Of a stretch of 64,000 nucleotides of DNA, positions 53,103-61,793 are shown piece by piece. The notes below the pieces were generated by a model that had not been told where the DNA came from, searched no databases, and saw nothing but the letters and a program-made list of their open reading frames with translations. The DNA comes from Lederbergia wuyishanensis (GTDB lineage: Bacteria; Bacillota; Bacilli; Bacillales; Bacillaceae_C): positions 682,001 through 746,000 of the forward strand of contig NZ_JALIRM010000001.1 in the NCBI RefSeq assembly GCF_022900255.1. The letters are read 5' to 3'. How positions within the stretch are numbered: position 1 is the stretch's first letter; each line of letters begins with the position of its first letter. The position numbers were made by a program, and so were the translations under genes.

Positions 53103-53945
53103 CTATACATTTAAACGTTTATGAAAAATCCTTTCCCAAACCTTCCAGGGAATAAAATTTTTCAAAAAGAGTGTTAACTTAACCCCTTTTCCAATGGGAT
53201 ATCGCAGTTTTGTCAATTCTTTTTTTGAACATAGTTCAACGATAAGTTTGGCCACTTCAGTTGGATCACCATAGCTTGATTTTCCTGATTCTAATTCCTT
53301 TTCGATTGATTTCATATAAGAAGCATATGGTGAAGAAGGAAATGTTGATTTTTGAGCAATTTTCTTTCCTTTAGTCCATATATTTGTTTGAAAAGAACCT
53401 GGTTCTATAATAGCGACATCTATCCCAAAAGGTTTAACTTCAAGGCGTAAACACTCGGACCAACCTTCAAGTGCATGTTTAGATGCAACATATGGTGAGA
53501 GTCCTGGAAATCCTATTTTCCCTGAAATACTACTCATATTGATTACTTTTCCACCTTTTTGTTTCCTCATATATGGAAGAACAGCCTGAGTAACCGCAAT
53601 TAACCCAAAAAGATTAGTATTAAATTGTTCTTTATATTCTAAAATACTCACTTCTTCGCAAAATCCACCAAAAGCAAAACCTGCATTATTAATGAGGATG
53701 TCAATGGAAGGAAGGTTTGATAATTGACTAGAGAGCTCTTCAATCGATTCCTTAGCGGTTACGTCAAGCTGCATAAAAGAAACTTTTGATTGGATATTGT
53801 TTTGTTTACATAACTCTATTATAGTATCCTTTGATTTTAGATTTCTCATAGTTGCGATTACATTAAATCCGTTTTTTGCTAATTCAATTGTGGCAAGAAG
53901 TCCAAATCCACTAGAAGCACCTGTAATAATTGCTGTCTTATGCAT
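53103..53945 (-). CDS. SDR-family oxidoreductase
   Basis: A 280-residue short-chain dehydrogenase. The cofactor motif is TGASSGFGLLA, NNAG at about residue 89 is intact, and the catalytic tetrad includes SSISGKIGF and YVASKHALEG (Tyr-x3-Lys). The N-terminal arginine pattern (ATMRNLKSK) suggests NADP preference. It overlaps exoA by eight bases and probably relies on translational coupling, as its own ribosome site is weak. The substrate is not predictable. Confidence 0.9.
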   Translation of the reverse strand: MHKTAIITGASSGFGLLATIELAKNGFNVIATMRNLKSKDTIIELCKQNNIQSKVSFMQLDVTAKESIEELSSQLSNLPSIDILINNAGFAFGGFCEEVSILEYKEQFNTNLFGLIAVTQAVLPYMRKQKGGKVINMSSISGKIGFPGLSPYVASKHALEGWSECLRLEVKPFGIDVAIIEPGSFQTNIWTKGKKIAQKSTFPSSPYASYMKSIEKELESGKSSYGDPTEVAKLIVELCSKKELTKLRYPIGKGVKLTLFLKNFIPWKVWERIFHKRLNV

Positions 53946-54693
53946 TTATTTCTAACACCACTGGACAGTGATCGCTACCCATCACATCACAATGAATTTG
54001 TGAATCTATTAACTTAGCTGCCATTCTTTCAGAAACAACAAAATAATCAATCCGCCAGCCAATATTTCGCTCTCTCACTTTGTTCATATATGACCACCAT
54101 GTATAAGCACCCTCTTGGTTAGGATAAAAATGACGAAAAGAGTCTACGAAGCCATTTTCAAGCAAGGTCGTAAATTTATCTCTTTCTTCAAAAGTAAAAC
54201 CTGAATTCCCTATATTCGATTTTGGATTTCGTAAATCAATCTCTTTATGAGCAACATTCAGGTCGCCACAGAGAATAACTGGTTTGTTTTTATCCAATTC
54301 CTTTAAATATTGAAGCATGCGGTCTTCCCAAGATAGACGAAAATCAAGTCTTGCTAAATCTCTTTGTGCATTCGGTGTATAGACATTGATTAAATAAAAT
54401 TCTTCATATTCTAATGTAAGAATCCTTCCCTCAGGTTCTCCCTCCTCTTCACCCAAGCCATATGTTACGTTTAATGGTAGAATTTTTGAGAAGACAGCTG
54501 TACCAGAATAACCTTTTTTCTCGGCATAATTCCAATATTGATTATAGCCTTCCAGCTCCAGTTCAATTTGTCCGGCTTGTAATTTCGTTTCCTGTAGACA
54601 AAAAATATCTGCATCTACTTCAGAAAAATAATCTAAAAATCCTTTTTTTACACACGCTCTTATGCCGTTTACATTCCAAGATACAAGTTTCAT
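53938..54693 (-). CDS. exoA: exodeoxyribonuclease III / AP endonuclease
   Basis: A 251-residue member of the ExoIII family that cuts at abasic sites and removes 3' blocks during base excision repair. Motifs: SWNVNGIRA, LQETKLQ, CGDLNVAHKEIDL and GSDHCPVVLEI, with the catalytic glutamate, aspartates and histidine all in place. Orthologue of Bacillus subtilis ExoA by length and sequence. Here it lies inside an unrelated-looking operon. It is preceded by a GNAT gene after 15 bases. Confidence 0.94.
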   Translation of the reverse strand: MKLVSWNVNGIRACVKKGFLDYFSEVDADIFCLQETKLQAGQIELELEGYNQYWNYAEKKGYSGTAVFSKILPLNVTYGLGEEEGEPEGRILTLEYEEFYLINVYTPNAQRDLARLDFRLSWEDRMLQYLKELDKNKPVILCGDLNVAHKEIDLRNPKSNIGNSGFTFEERDKFTTLLENGFVDSFRHFYPNQEGAYTWWSYMNKVRERNIGWRIDYFVVSERMAAKLIDSQIHCDVMGSDHCPVVLEINA

Positions 54694-54708
54694 AAAGCCT
54701 TTTCTCCT

Positions 54709-55536
54709 TCATTTCCGGTATAAAATTGAATCCATAATCGGTTCATAACCAATTTCCATATAGATTTTATTAGAAGTTGGATTATCTAAATCTGTATACA
54801 AGCTAGTTGTTTTATAGCCCTTATCCAGCATTAACTGTGATAAGGCTGATACACAGTTAGATGCAAAGCCTTTTTTTCTATTTTCAATTGGCGTAAAGAC
54901 GTAGCTTATACAAATATTATTTTTTGTTGGACGACTTACACTTGCCATTGTAACGAGCTTGTCCTCATTTACCCAAGCATACAACCGAGCTCTTTGGATT
55001 AATTCAATGGCTTTTTCTTCAGATTCTTCTTGACTGATTTTCTCACCTATTTCCTCACAAAACAAATACAGCCATTGCTTTATAACTGAAAGGTCTTGCA
55101 TTTTTACAAGGCGTAGCTCTCCATTATGATCTGCTACCTTTTTTATCGAAGTTAATATATATAGCCTTTGATTCATATGAACGCTGAAATGTGGATTATT
55201 AATCATTTTAACTACTTTTTCAGTGAAGTCCCTTTGCCCAATCAAGCCTGGAATATCTTCTACTTGCTCCTTAATAAGTTCCGCAATCTCTGCAATGTCA
55301 TCATCTGCCATTTTTGGTGGTTTTGACAAAATAATCTGCTTAGGATGGGTTTGTAACAAAACAATTACTATTTCTTCACCCTTTGAAATCGTGGCCATCA
55401 AGTATATAGTTGATTCTTCTGTTAATGAATTTAGCACCCCTATTGGAAGATTGTTCTCTGCTTCATGTTTTTCTAAAAATGGTAAAACATCTGTTTGGAA
55501 TTTTTCATAGTCATTGTATCTCGTAAATTTTAACAT
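54709..55536 (-). CDS. GNAT-family acetyltransferase, two-domain type
   Basis: A 275-residue protein whose C-terminal half is a GNAT fold: VYTFTPIENRKKGFASNCVS is an acetyl-CoA loop variant (RKKGFAS), followed by YTDLDNPTSNKIYMEIGYE. The N-terminal half is a divergent GNAT-like or dimerisation domain. The ATG follows AAGGAGTTGG. It overlaps the upstream kinase by seven bases. The substrate is unknown. Related two-domain proteins occur in many Bacilli. Confidence 0.82.
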   Translation of the reverse strand: MLKFTRYNDYEKFQTDVLPFLEKHEAENNLPIGVLNSLTEESTIYLMATISKGEEIVIVLLQTHPKQIILSKPPKMADDDIAEIAELIKEQVEDIPGLIGQRDFTEKVVKMINNPHFSVHMNQRLYILTSIKKVADHNGELRLVKMQDLSVIKQWLYLFCEEIGEKISQEESEEKAIELIQRARLYAWVNEDKLVTMASVSRPTKNNICISYVFTPIENRKKGFASNCVSALSQLMLDKGYKTTSLYTDLDNPTSNKIYMEIGYEPIMDSILYRK

Positions 55537-56543
55537 TTGTCCAACTCCTTTTTTATGTTGTTGAGACTCTTTGCAATTTCCTCATGAGGTAGTGGCAAAT
55601 AAGGTTGTAATTCTGCCCAAGCATGTTCGTTTTCCTCTTCACCCATAGAGCCGAAAAAAAGTTGAGATCCATAATCTGAGATTTCTTGTAATGCCCAACG
55701 ATATAAATAAAATTCAAAAACGTCTATATGAAATTTAGCGTTCTGATTATGTTTTACATATTCTAATAGAAACGGTTGGAAGAATTCATTTCCTATAAAA
55801 GCTACGATATCTCTTTCTATAGGTCCATATGCAACCTCACCAAAATCAATTAAGTATAGTTGTCCTTCTGATTCACGCATAATATTGGCATAATTAGGAT
55901 CACCATGAGTAAAGGAGTAGATTAATGACAAGGATGTTAATTTTTCTTGCATTATTGTCATACGATGCAGTGTGGACAAAATATCCGCTTTTTCATTCTC
56001 GAATAATTTCCGTGCTTGTTGCCTATATGTAGAGACAGAATTATCTTTTTCCTTTAGGTTAGATAATATTTTTAATATGTTTTTTTCAAAAGGATTATCA
56101 AATTGCTCACTAGGTAAGCTAAAGATTTCACTTTTATCAATCAAATGAAAATCTGCCATCATCGTTGCTATTTGAATTGTGTCATCTAAAGTAAGTTGTC
56201 CTTCGTATATAGATATCCCGTTTATATAAGGAAAGACAGAAATTTGATATAATCCAAAACAAACAACAACATCACCCGATTTTGATTGAATCGGTGATAG
56301 TAAATAAGTTTTATTTTTAACTAAATGAAAATTATGTATTGCTGTTAAAGCTTTTGTAAGATTCCTTTCCGTTTTTATAACTTTTACAAAATACTTTTCT
56401 CTTGATTTAGTTTCAAGAGAATAACAATATCCTTCTTCCCCTTTAGGAATAAAGTCAATTTTTAAGCCTTCTCCAATATTATAGGATTTATTAATGAATT
56501 CTAGTAAACTTGGCTTATGTATTGAGCTATTATCTACCTTCAC
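55530..56543 (-). CDS. aminoglycoside-phosphotransferase-like kinase
   Basis: A 337-residue kinase-fold protein of the APH/homoserine-kinase group. The catalytic loop reads FTHGDPNYANIM (HGDxxxxN) and the metal loop LIDFGEVAYG; both are complete, so an active kinase is likely. The start is GTG at 56543 after AAGGAGGAACAT. It precedes the GNAT, exoA, SDR and GalT-like genes. The substrate could be a sugar or small amine; nothing in the sequence settles it. Confidence 0.82.
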   Translation of the reverse strand: MKVDNSSIHKPSLLEFINKSYNIGEGLKIDFIPKGEEGYCYSLETKSREKYFVKVIKTERNLTKALTAIHNFHLVKNKTYLLSPIQSKSGDVVVCFGLYQISVFPYINGISIYEGQLTLDDTIQIATMMADFHLIDKSEIFSLPSEQFDNPFEKNILKILSNLKEKDNSVSTYRQQARKLFENEKADILSTLHRMTIMQEKLTSLSLIYSFTHGDPNYANIMRESEGQLYLIDFGEVAYGPIERDIVAFIGNEFFQPFLLEYVKHNQNAKFHIDVFEFYLYRWALQEISDYGSQLFFGSMGEEENEHAWAELQPYLPLPHEEIAKSLNNIKKELDKC

Positions 56544-56560
56544 CCATGTTCCTCCTTATT

Positions 56561-56598
56561 AAAAAACTTATGGGCCAATATGGTCCATAAGTTTTTTT
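56561..56598 (-). terminator. terminator of metA
   Basis: AACTTATGG and CCATAAGTT pair, flanked by A and T tracts on both sides, so it can act in both directions. It overlaps the metA stop codon. Confidence 0.85.
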
Positions 56599-57502
56599 AG
56601 TTCCAGTCATAAGGTGTTTCTTGATATACATAATAGTTTAGCCAATTAGAAAACATTAAATGGCTATGAGACCGCCAAGTATTGATTGGTTTCTTAGTAT
56701 GGTCATCATTCGGAAAGTAGTTTTCAGGAGGCTGAATATCGATCCCTTTATTAATATCTCTATTATATTCTTCAGCTAAAGTTGTAGTATCATATTCGAG
56801 GTGTCCGGTTATCATGATGTTCTTTTCATCTTTTGACAAAATGATAAATGGTCCTGCTTCACCTTCTGATAAAAGTGACAATTCCGGGTGTGCTTTAATT
56901 TCATTACTTTGAACACTTGTATTTCGTGAATGCGGAGCAAAAAATACATCATCAAATCCTCTGAATAATTTTACCTTTGGATCTGCAATATGATGTTGAT
57001 AGATTCCAGAGCACTTTTCGGATAGCTCATACTTTTCAATACCATAATGATAAAATAAAGCGGCCTGTGCTCCCCAACAAATGTGCATCGTGGAAGTGAC
57101 ATGATCCTTTGTCCACTCCATTATTTGTTTCAATTCTTCCCAATATGTTACATCTTCAAATGGCAAATGTTCGATAGGTGCCCCTGTAATGATCATTCCA
57201 TCAAAATATCTCGTTTTTACTGCCGAAAAAGTTGTATAAAACTGATCAAGATGAGACTTGCTAACCGTTTTTGATTGATGTGTTTCCATATGAAGAAATG
57301 AGACATTCACTTGAAGAGGTGAATTTCCAAGCAATCGTAACAATTGAACCTCTGTCTTCTGTTTTTGAGGCATCAAATTTAAAATTAAGATATTCAAAGG
57401 GCGAATATCTTGAGTTGTTGCTCGCTCCTCATCCATGACGAAAATTTTCTCTTTTTCCAATATTTCTCTTGCCGGCATTCTAGGTGGTATATTGATCGGC
57501 AA
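56597..57502 (-). CDS. metA: homoserine O-acetyltransferase (MetA type)
   Basis: A 301-residue MetA-family enzyme. The nucleophile Cys142 is in [17 protein letters not shown], and His-Glu of the triad are in GHLEYD. Residue 111 is Glu, in [13 protein letters not shown]. Work on this family showed that Glu111 selects acetyl-CoA and Gly111 selects succinyl-CoA, so I predict O-acetylhomoserine formation despite the usual label succinyltransferase. It acts in methionine synthesis. No T-box or S-box leader is visible in the short upstream gap. Terminator at 56561. Confidence 0.92.
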   Translation of the reverse strand: MPINIPPRMPAREILEKEKIFVMDEERATTQDIRPLNILILNLMPQKQKTEVQLLRLLGNSPLQVNVSFLHMETHQSKTVSKSHLDQFYTTFSAVKTRYFDGMIITGAPIEHLPFEDVTYWEELKQIMEWTKDHVTSTMHICWGAQAALFYHYGIEKYELSEKCSGIYQHHIADPKVKLFRGFDDVFFAPHSRNTSVQSNEIKAHPELSLLSEGEAGPFIILSKDEKNIMITGHLEYDTTTLAEEYNRDINKGIDIQPPENYFPNDDHTKKPINTWRSHSHLMFSNWLNYYVYQETPYDWN

Positions 57503-57592
57503 CTTGAACTCCCCCTCACAAACAAAAAAAGCTAATAAGAATAATTATAAAGTTGTTTGAGAATTTCATCAATAGTGACTTAATTGAAAACT

Positions 57593-57982
57593 TTATTCTG
57601 ACTTGTTTTCGTAAAAAATAATGCGATTAAAAAATGGGTCGCCAACTTTAATCTCTAGAGTATTCCATGGTGTCTCTTCAACCCCTGGTCTAGCGTACTT
57701 ATATTGTTTTGAAATAAGTTTTTCGTGTAATTTTCTTATATCGTCTACCATGATTCTAATTGAGGATCCTGGTGAAGCATCACCATAATGTTCGGATAAA
57801 TGAAGAAGACATTTCCCAGAAGATAATTGCATATAAATAGGTGTATTTTCTTCAAATCGATGTGTCCAATCAACTTTGAATTCCAAAAAGTCTACATAAA
57901 ATTCTAATGCCTTTTTTTCATCAAAGATTCTTAATATTGGTATTGGATGTAACATTGTGATTTGATTTGTATTCATTTTCAT
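57593..57982 (-). CDS. VOC (glyoxalase/bleomycin-resistance) superfamily protein
   Basis: A 129-residue protein made of one pair of beta-alpha-beta-beta-beta modules. The segment ALEFYVDFLEFKVDWTHRF and KCLLHLSEHYGD, then IMVDDIRKLHEKL, are typical of bleomycin-resistance-like VOC proteins, with SSIRIMVDD in the dimer-interface position. Metal ligands are not clear, so it may bind rather than convert a ligand. ATG after GGGGGGAC. Confidence 0.82.
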   Translation of the reverse strand: MKMNTNQITMLHPIPILRIFDEKKALEFYVDFLEFKVDWTHRFEENTPIYMQLSSGKCLLHLSEHYGDASPGSSIRIMVDDIRKLHEKLISKQYKYARPGVEETPWNTLEIKVGDPFFNRIIFYENKSE

Positions 57983-58139
57983 AGTCCCCCCTAAACATCT
58001 ATTTTTATCATCATAGTTCAGTTAAAGAAATTTTGCGAGTGAAATAGTTCTCATTTTTAAAAAATTAAGAGATTTAAATTGTTTATACAATAACGTTTAT
58101 GGTATATATAAAGCAAGTTTATTTGAAAGGAGAATATTT

Positions 58140-59843
58140 TTGAAAAATTGGCGTCCTTTAATAGTAATCCTTCTTTCATTATTTTTTCTGGTTACAGCAT
58201 GTAATAATGAAACTATCGTTATACCAAAGGAACCTAAAAAAGTCGAATCTATTCATAACAAGAAAGAATCAATAAACAAATATACTAGTTTGTCAGAAAA
58301 AAAAAATAGCGACATAGAACGGAAAACGGTACAACTTACTAGCTATGCGGATGTCGTAGATGCCTCTTTTTCGGAGCAAATTTATGAGTCAAATGAAGTA
58401 GAAAAGGAATTTACCATTTCAGGGATCGTTAAAAAATATGATCTATTAAAAGGTAAATATGTATGGATTAAACTTAAAAGTTTGGACACGGATGAAACGT
58501 TTGAATATTATTCTCCTATAAAAGAAGGGAAATTTTCGCAGAAGATTCATTTTTTCAATGGTAGTGGAGAGTATTCGGTTCAAGTTTTACTTCCTAGTGT
58601 CGACCAAGAAAATTATTATTCTGAACTAGCTTTATTTGAAGTTAAAAATAATAATCCAGATAAAATTCGAGATATAACATATACAACTTATGGTTTAGAC
58701 GCAGGATTACATATTAACGAACCTCTCTCTGGTTTCGTTGAAGAAAGTGAACTAATTAAGATTTCTGGTAATGTAGCTGAAACCACTAGCACCGTTATGC
58801 TGCAAATTGAAAAGGACACGGATTCATGGCAACATATTATTCCTGTAACGAATGGAAATTTTTCCTTTGAACTACCTCTTTTTTTCGGGGAAGGAATTCA
58901 TAATATCCACGTTCTTTTACCTGACAAGGATTTGGAAAATCGCTATCAATATGGTAGTACAATAAAAGTTCGCAATTCATCTACTAAAAATGTAACACCG
59001 ATTGAATATCACCGAGGTTATGAGGAAAAAGGAATTACACTCGAATCACCAAAATACGGTGGGAACGAAATCAATTTATTATTACCAATTAAGGGGTATA
59101 TTGATTCAAGCGCAGTGAATGCCGAAAAATTAACACATTTATATATTAAAACTAAAAAAGGTCAGTATGAAGCTTTAGACATTGTTCCCATTCATCAGTT
59201 TCGTTTTGACGAATCTATTTATCTGCGATTTGGACCAGGTGAATACGAAGTAACAATAAATGTACCCGAAATAAATCCCGAGAACAAATCGTATTTCAGT
59301 TTTTCATCTATTGCAGCCCTAAAAGTGACCAATATTGCAAAAGCAGATAAACGAGATTTACTACCTTCAAGAGGCATTCAATCTGATGCACCACAAATCA
59401 TTTCTTTAGCAAATGAGATTACGAAAAATTTTAATAGTGACAAGCAAAAAGCGAAAGCAATTTATGATTATGTAGCGAAAAATATTTCATATGATGTATC
59501 GAAATATCAAAATAGTGCTTTTGAATGGGATGATAACGCATTAAAAACGTTATCGACCAGAAAAGGAGTATGTCAGGATTATGTTTATTTAGCAACTGCT
59601 CTTTTGAGAGCAAGCAATATTGAAGCTAGATTTATAGCTGGTGAAGCTGGGATTGGCGCGGCCAAAGAAAATCATGCTTGGATTGAGGCAAAAGTAGATG
59701 GAAACTGGCTAATAATGGATCCAACATGGGGTTCTGGATATTTACAAGGAGATCGTTTCGTTGCAAAATATACCGATAAATACTTTGATCCAGAAGAAGC
59801 TGAATTTAATAAAACACATATAAGAGATAAAGCAGAATATTAA
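58140..59843 (+). CDS. transglutaminase-like lipoprotein
   Basis: A 567-residue exported protein. The lipobox is VTAC (Cys21), after a hydrophobic signal. Residues 70-400 contain three repeated beta-sandwich modules, each with a NEP/YGS-type segment (SVQVLLPSVDQENYYSEL, NIHVLLPDKDLENRYQYG, VTINVPEINPENKSYF) and therefore probably immunoglobulin-like. The C-terminal domain is transglutaminase-like: GVCQDYVYLATALLR (Cys), ENHAWIEA (His) and IMDPTWGSG (Asp). It starts with TTG after AAAGGAGAAT. It probably acts on the cell surface; whether it crosslinks or cleaves is unknown. Terminator follows. Confidence 0.88.
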   Translation: MKNWRPLIVILLSLFFLVTACNNETIVIPKEPKKVESIHNKKESINKYTSLSEKKNSDIERKTVQLTSYADVVDASFSEQIYESNEVEKEFTISGIVKKYDLLKGKYVWIKLKSLDTDETFEYYSPIKEGKFSQKIHFFNGSGEYSVQVLLPSVDQENYYSELALFEVKNNNPDKIRDITYTTYGLDAGLHINEPLSGFVEESELIKISGNVAETTSTVMLQIEKDTDSWQHIIPVTNGNFSFELPLFFGEGIHNIHVLLPDKDLENRYQYGSTIKVRNSSTKNVTPIEYHRGYEEKGITLESPKYGGNEINLLLPIKGYIDSSAVNAEKLTHLYIKTKKGQYEALDIVPIHQFRFDESIYLRFGPGEYEVTINVPEINPENKSYFSFSSIAALKVTNIAKADKRDLLPSRGIQSDAPQIISLANEITKNFNSDKQKAKAIYDYVAKNISYDVSKYQNSAFEWDDNALKTLSTRKGVCQDYVYLATALLRASNIEARFIAGEAGIGAAKENHAWIEAKVDGNWLIMDPTWGSGYLQGDRFVAKYTDKYFDPEEAEFNKTHIRDKAEY

Positions 59844-59850
59844 TGGAAAA

Positions 59851-59879
59851 GCCTGACATGTTATATGTCAGGCTTTTTT
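59851..59879 (+). terminator. terminator of the transglutaminase-like gene
   Basis: GCCTGACAT and ATGTCAGGC pair around GTTAT, followed by TTTTTT, eight bases after the stop at 59843. Confidence 0.92.
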
Positions 59880-60023
59880 AAGGACATGTTTACAACAAAT
59901 TATCGTCATTTGATTGATGTACAGTGCAAACGACGCTTTTAGTAAAAGCAGGTAACTTTGACATCCACCCACTCATACTAAACCTAATAACTAGCTGAAA
60001 ACAACTATGTGTTTAACAAAACA

Positions 60024-61793
60024 CTACGAACTTACTTCTTGCTTTAACTGACCATTGTACAAACCATAGTAGAAACCTCTATTTTTTAAAAGTGCTTCGT
60101 GGTTACCCTTTTCAATGATTTGCCCATTATCTAGCACTAAAATTTGATCTGCGTTTTGGATAGTATTTAGTCGGTGAGCAATTACAACACTTGTTCGTCC
60201 ATTCATTAATCTATATAAAGCTTCCTGAATTTTCATTTCTGTTATGGTATCAATATTACTTGTTGCTTCATCAAGTATAAGTAGAGAAGGATCGGAAAGC
60301 ATTGCTCTTGCTATTGACAAAAGTTGGCGCTGACCTTGGCTTATCCCACTACCATCTTGTTTCAAAACCGTATCATATTGGTTTGGCAGTTTCATAATAA
60401 ATGAGTGGGCATTTGCCATTTTTGCAGCTTTTTCAACTTCCTTATCTGATGCATCTAATTTTCCATATCGTATATTTTCACGTATTGTCCCTTCGAACAA
60501 ATAAGTATCTTGTAAAACAAATCCCATTTTGCTTCTAAGGTTATTTCGTTTTATTTTTCCAGTATCATGACCATCTATTAGTATGATCCCTTCATTTGGC
60601 TCATAAAAACGTGCAAGCAAATTAATGATAGTAGTTTTTCCAGCCCCTGTCGGTCCAACCAACGCGATAGTTTCACCCGGTGTTGCATGGAAACTCACGT
60701 TTTTAATTGTTTGACTATCTTCACCGTAAGAGAAGGAAACATTTTTAAATTCTACTTCACCAACTATTTCTCCTAATTTGCTACTTGCTACATCATCTTT
60801 TTCTTCTTCCTCATCAATAATTTCAAATACTCTTTCAGCTCCTGCAACTGCAGAAAATAAAGTATTGAATTGGTTAGCCAAATCATTTAAAGGACGTGTA
60901 AATTGACGTGAGTATTCCGTAAATACTATTATCGTTCCGATTGTGATATGACCACGCAGAGCTAGCCATCCACCAGCCCCTGCTATTAAGGCAAAACTTA
61001 AGTTATTTAACATGTTCATCAGCTTTGGAATAAAACCAGAATATGTTTGTGCCCAATAACCGGCTTTTCGCAATCTTTCATTTTTTTCCATAAAGTCATC
61101 TATCATGTTTTGCTCTTGCGAAAAGGTTTTGACAATTGTTTGTCCAGAGATTGTCTCTTGGATAAATCCATTTAGATCGCCTAGATGCTTTTGCTGTTCC
61201 TTAAATAATCTCCCTGTTCGATTCGTAATCCATTTCATTCCAAAAAACATGAGTGGGATAATAATCATTGTGATAAGAGTTAATAAGGGACTTAAAACAA
61301 GCATGACAGAGACGGTACCTACAAGCGTTAATACACTTGAAAATATTTGAATAACTGAGCTATTTAAAGTTTGACTTACATTATCTATATCATTTGTCAA
61401 ACGGCTCATTAGCTCCCCATGTTGTCTTTTATCAAAAAACTTGATAGGAAGACGATGAAGCTGACTAAAAAGTTGACTTCTCATTGTAAAAACAGTTTTC
61501 TGACCAATCCCAATCATCCAATAGTTTTGGAGAAAACTTGATAAAGAGAAACAAAAATAAACTGCTCCAATCACAATTAGAATTAGAATTAGTGATTTTC
61601 CGCTATGTGTCGCAATATACTTATCTACTGTTCTACCAATTAAATAAGGACCTAATAACCCCAATCCAGAACTAACAACAACCATAAATAATACAAGGAA
61701 TAATTGACTCCGGTAAAAATCTAAATACTTCCATATCCTTATAATTGTGGACTTTAAATTTTTAACTTTTGAAGATTGTTTTTTATTGGACAT
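60024..61793 (-). CDS. ABC exporter half, YfiC-like
   Basis: A 589-residue permease-ATPase. Six membrane segments precede an ABC ATPase with Walker A GPTGAGKTT, signature ISQGQRQLLS, Walker B LLILDEATSNID and switch histidine IVIAHRLNTI. The signature departs from LSGGQ at two positions (GISQGQ), typical of the partner with a non-canonical site in heterodimeric exporters. It overlaps the upstream gene by 11 bases, so the two form a heterodimer in fixed ratio. Likely role: export of drugs or lipids; the substrate is unknown. Confidence 0.9.
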   Translation of the reverse strand: MSNKKQSSKVKNLKSTIIRIWKYLDFYRSQLFLVLFMVVVSSGLGLLGPYLIGRTVDKYIATHSGKSLILILIVIGAVYFCFSLSSFLQNYWMIGIGQKTVFTMRSQLFSQLHRLPIKFFDKRQHGELMSRLTNDIDNVSQTLNSSVIQIFSSVLTLVGTVSVMLVLSPLLTLITMIIIPLMFFGMKWITNRTGRLFKEQQKHLGDLNGFIQETISGQTIVKTFSQEQNMIDDFMEKNERLRKAGYWAQTYSGFIPKLMNMLNNLSFALIAGAGGWLALRGHITIGTIIVFTEYSRQFTRPLNDLANQFNTLFSAVAGAERVFEIIDEEEEKDDVASSKLGEIVGEVEFKNVSFSYGEDSQTIKNVSFHATPGETIALVGPTGAGKTTIINLLARFYEPNEGIILIDGHDTGKIKRNNLRSKMGFVLQDTYLFEGTIRENIRYGKLDASDKEVEKAAKMANAHSFIMKLPNQYDTVLKQDGSGISQGQRQLLSIARAMLSDPSLLILDEATSNIDTITEMKIQEALYRLMNGRTSVVIAHRLNTIQNADQILVLDNGQIIEKGNHEALLKNRGFYYGLYNGQLKQEVSS

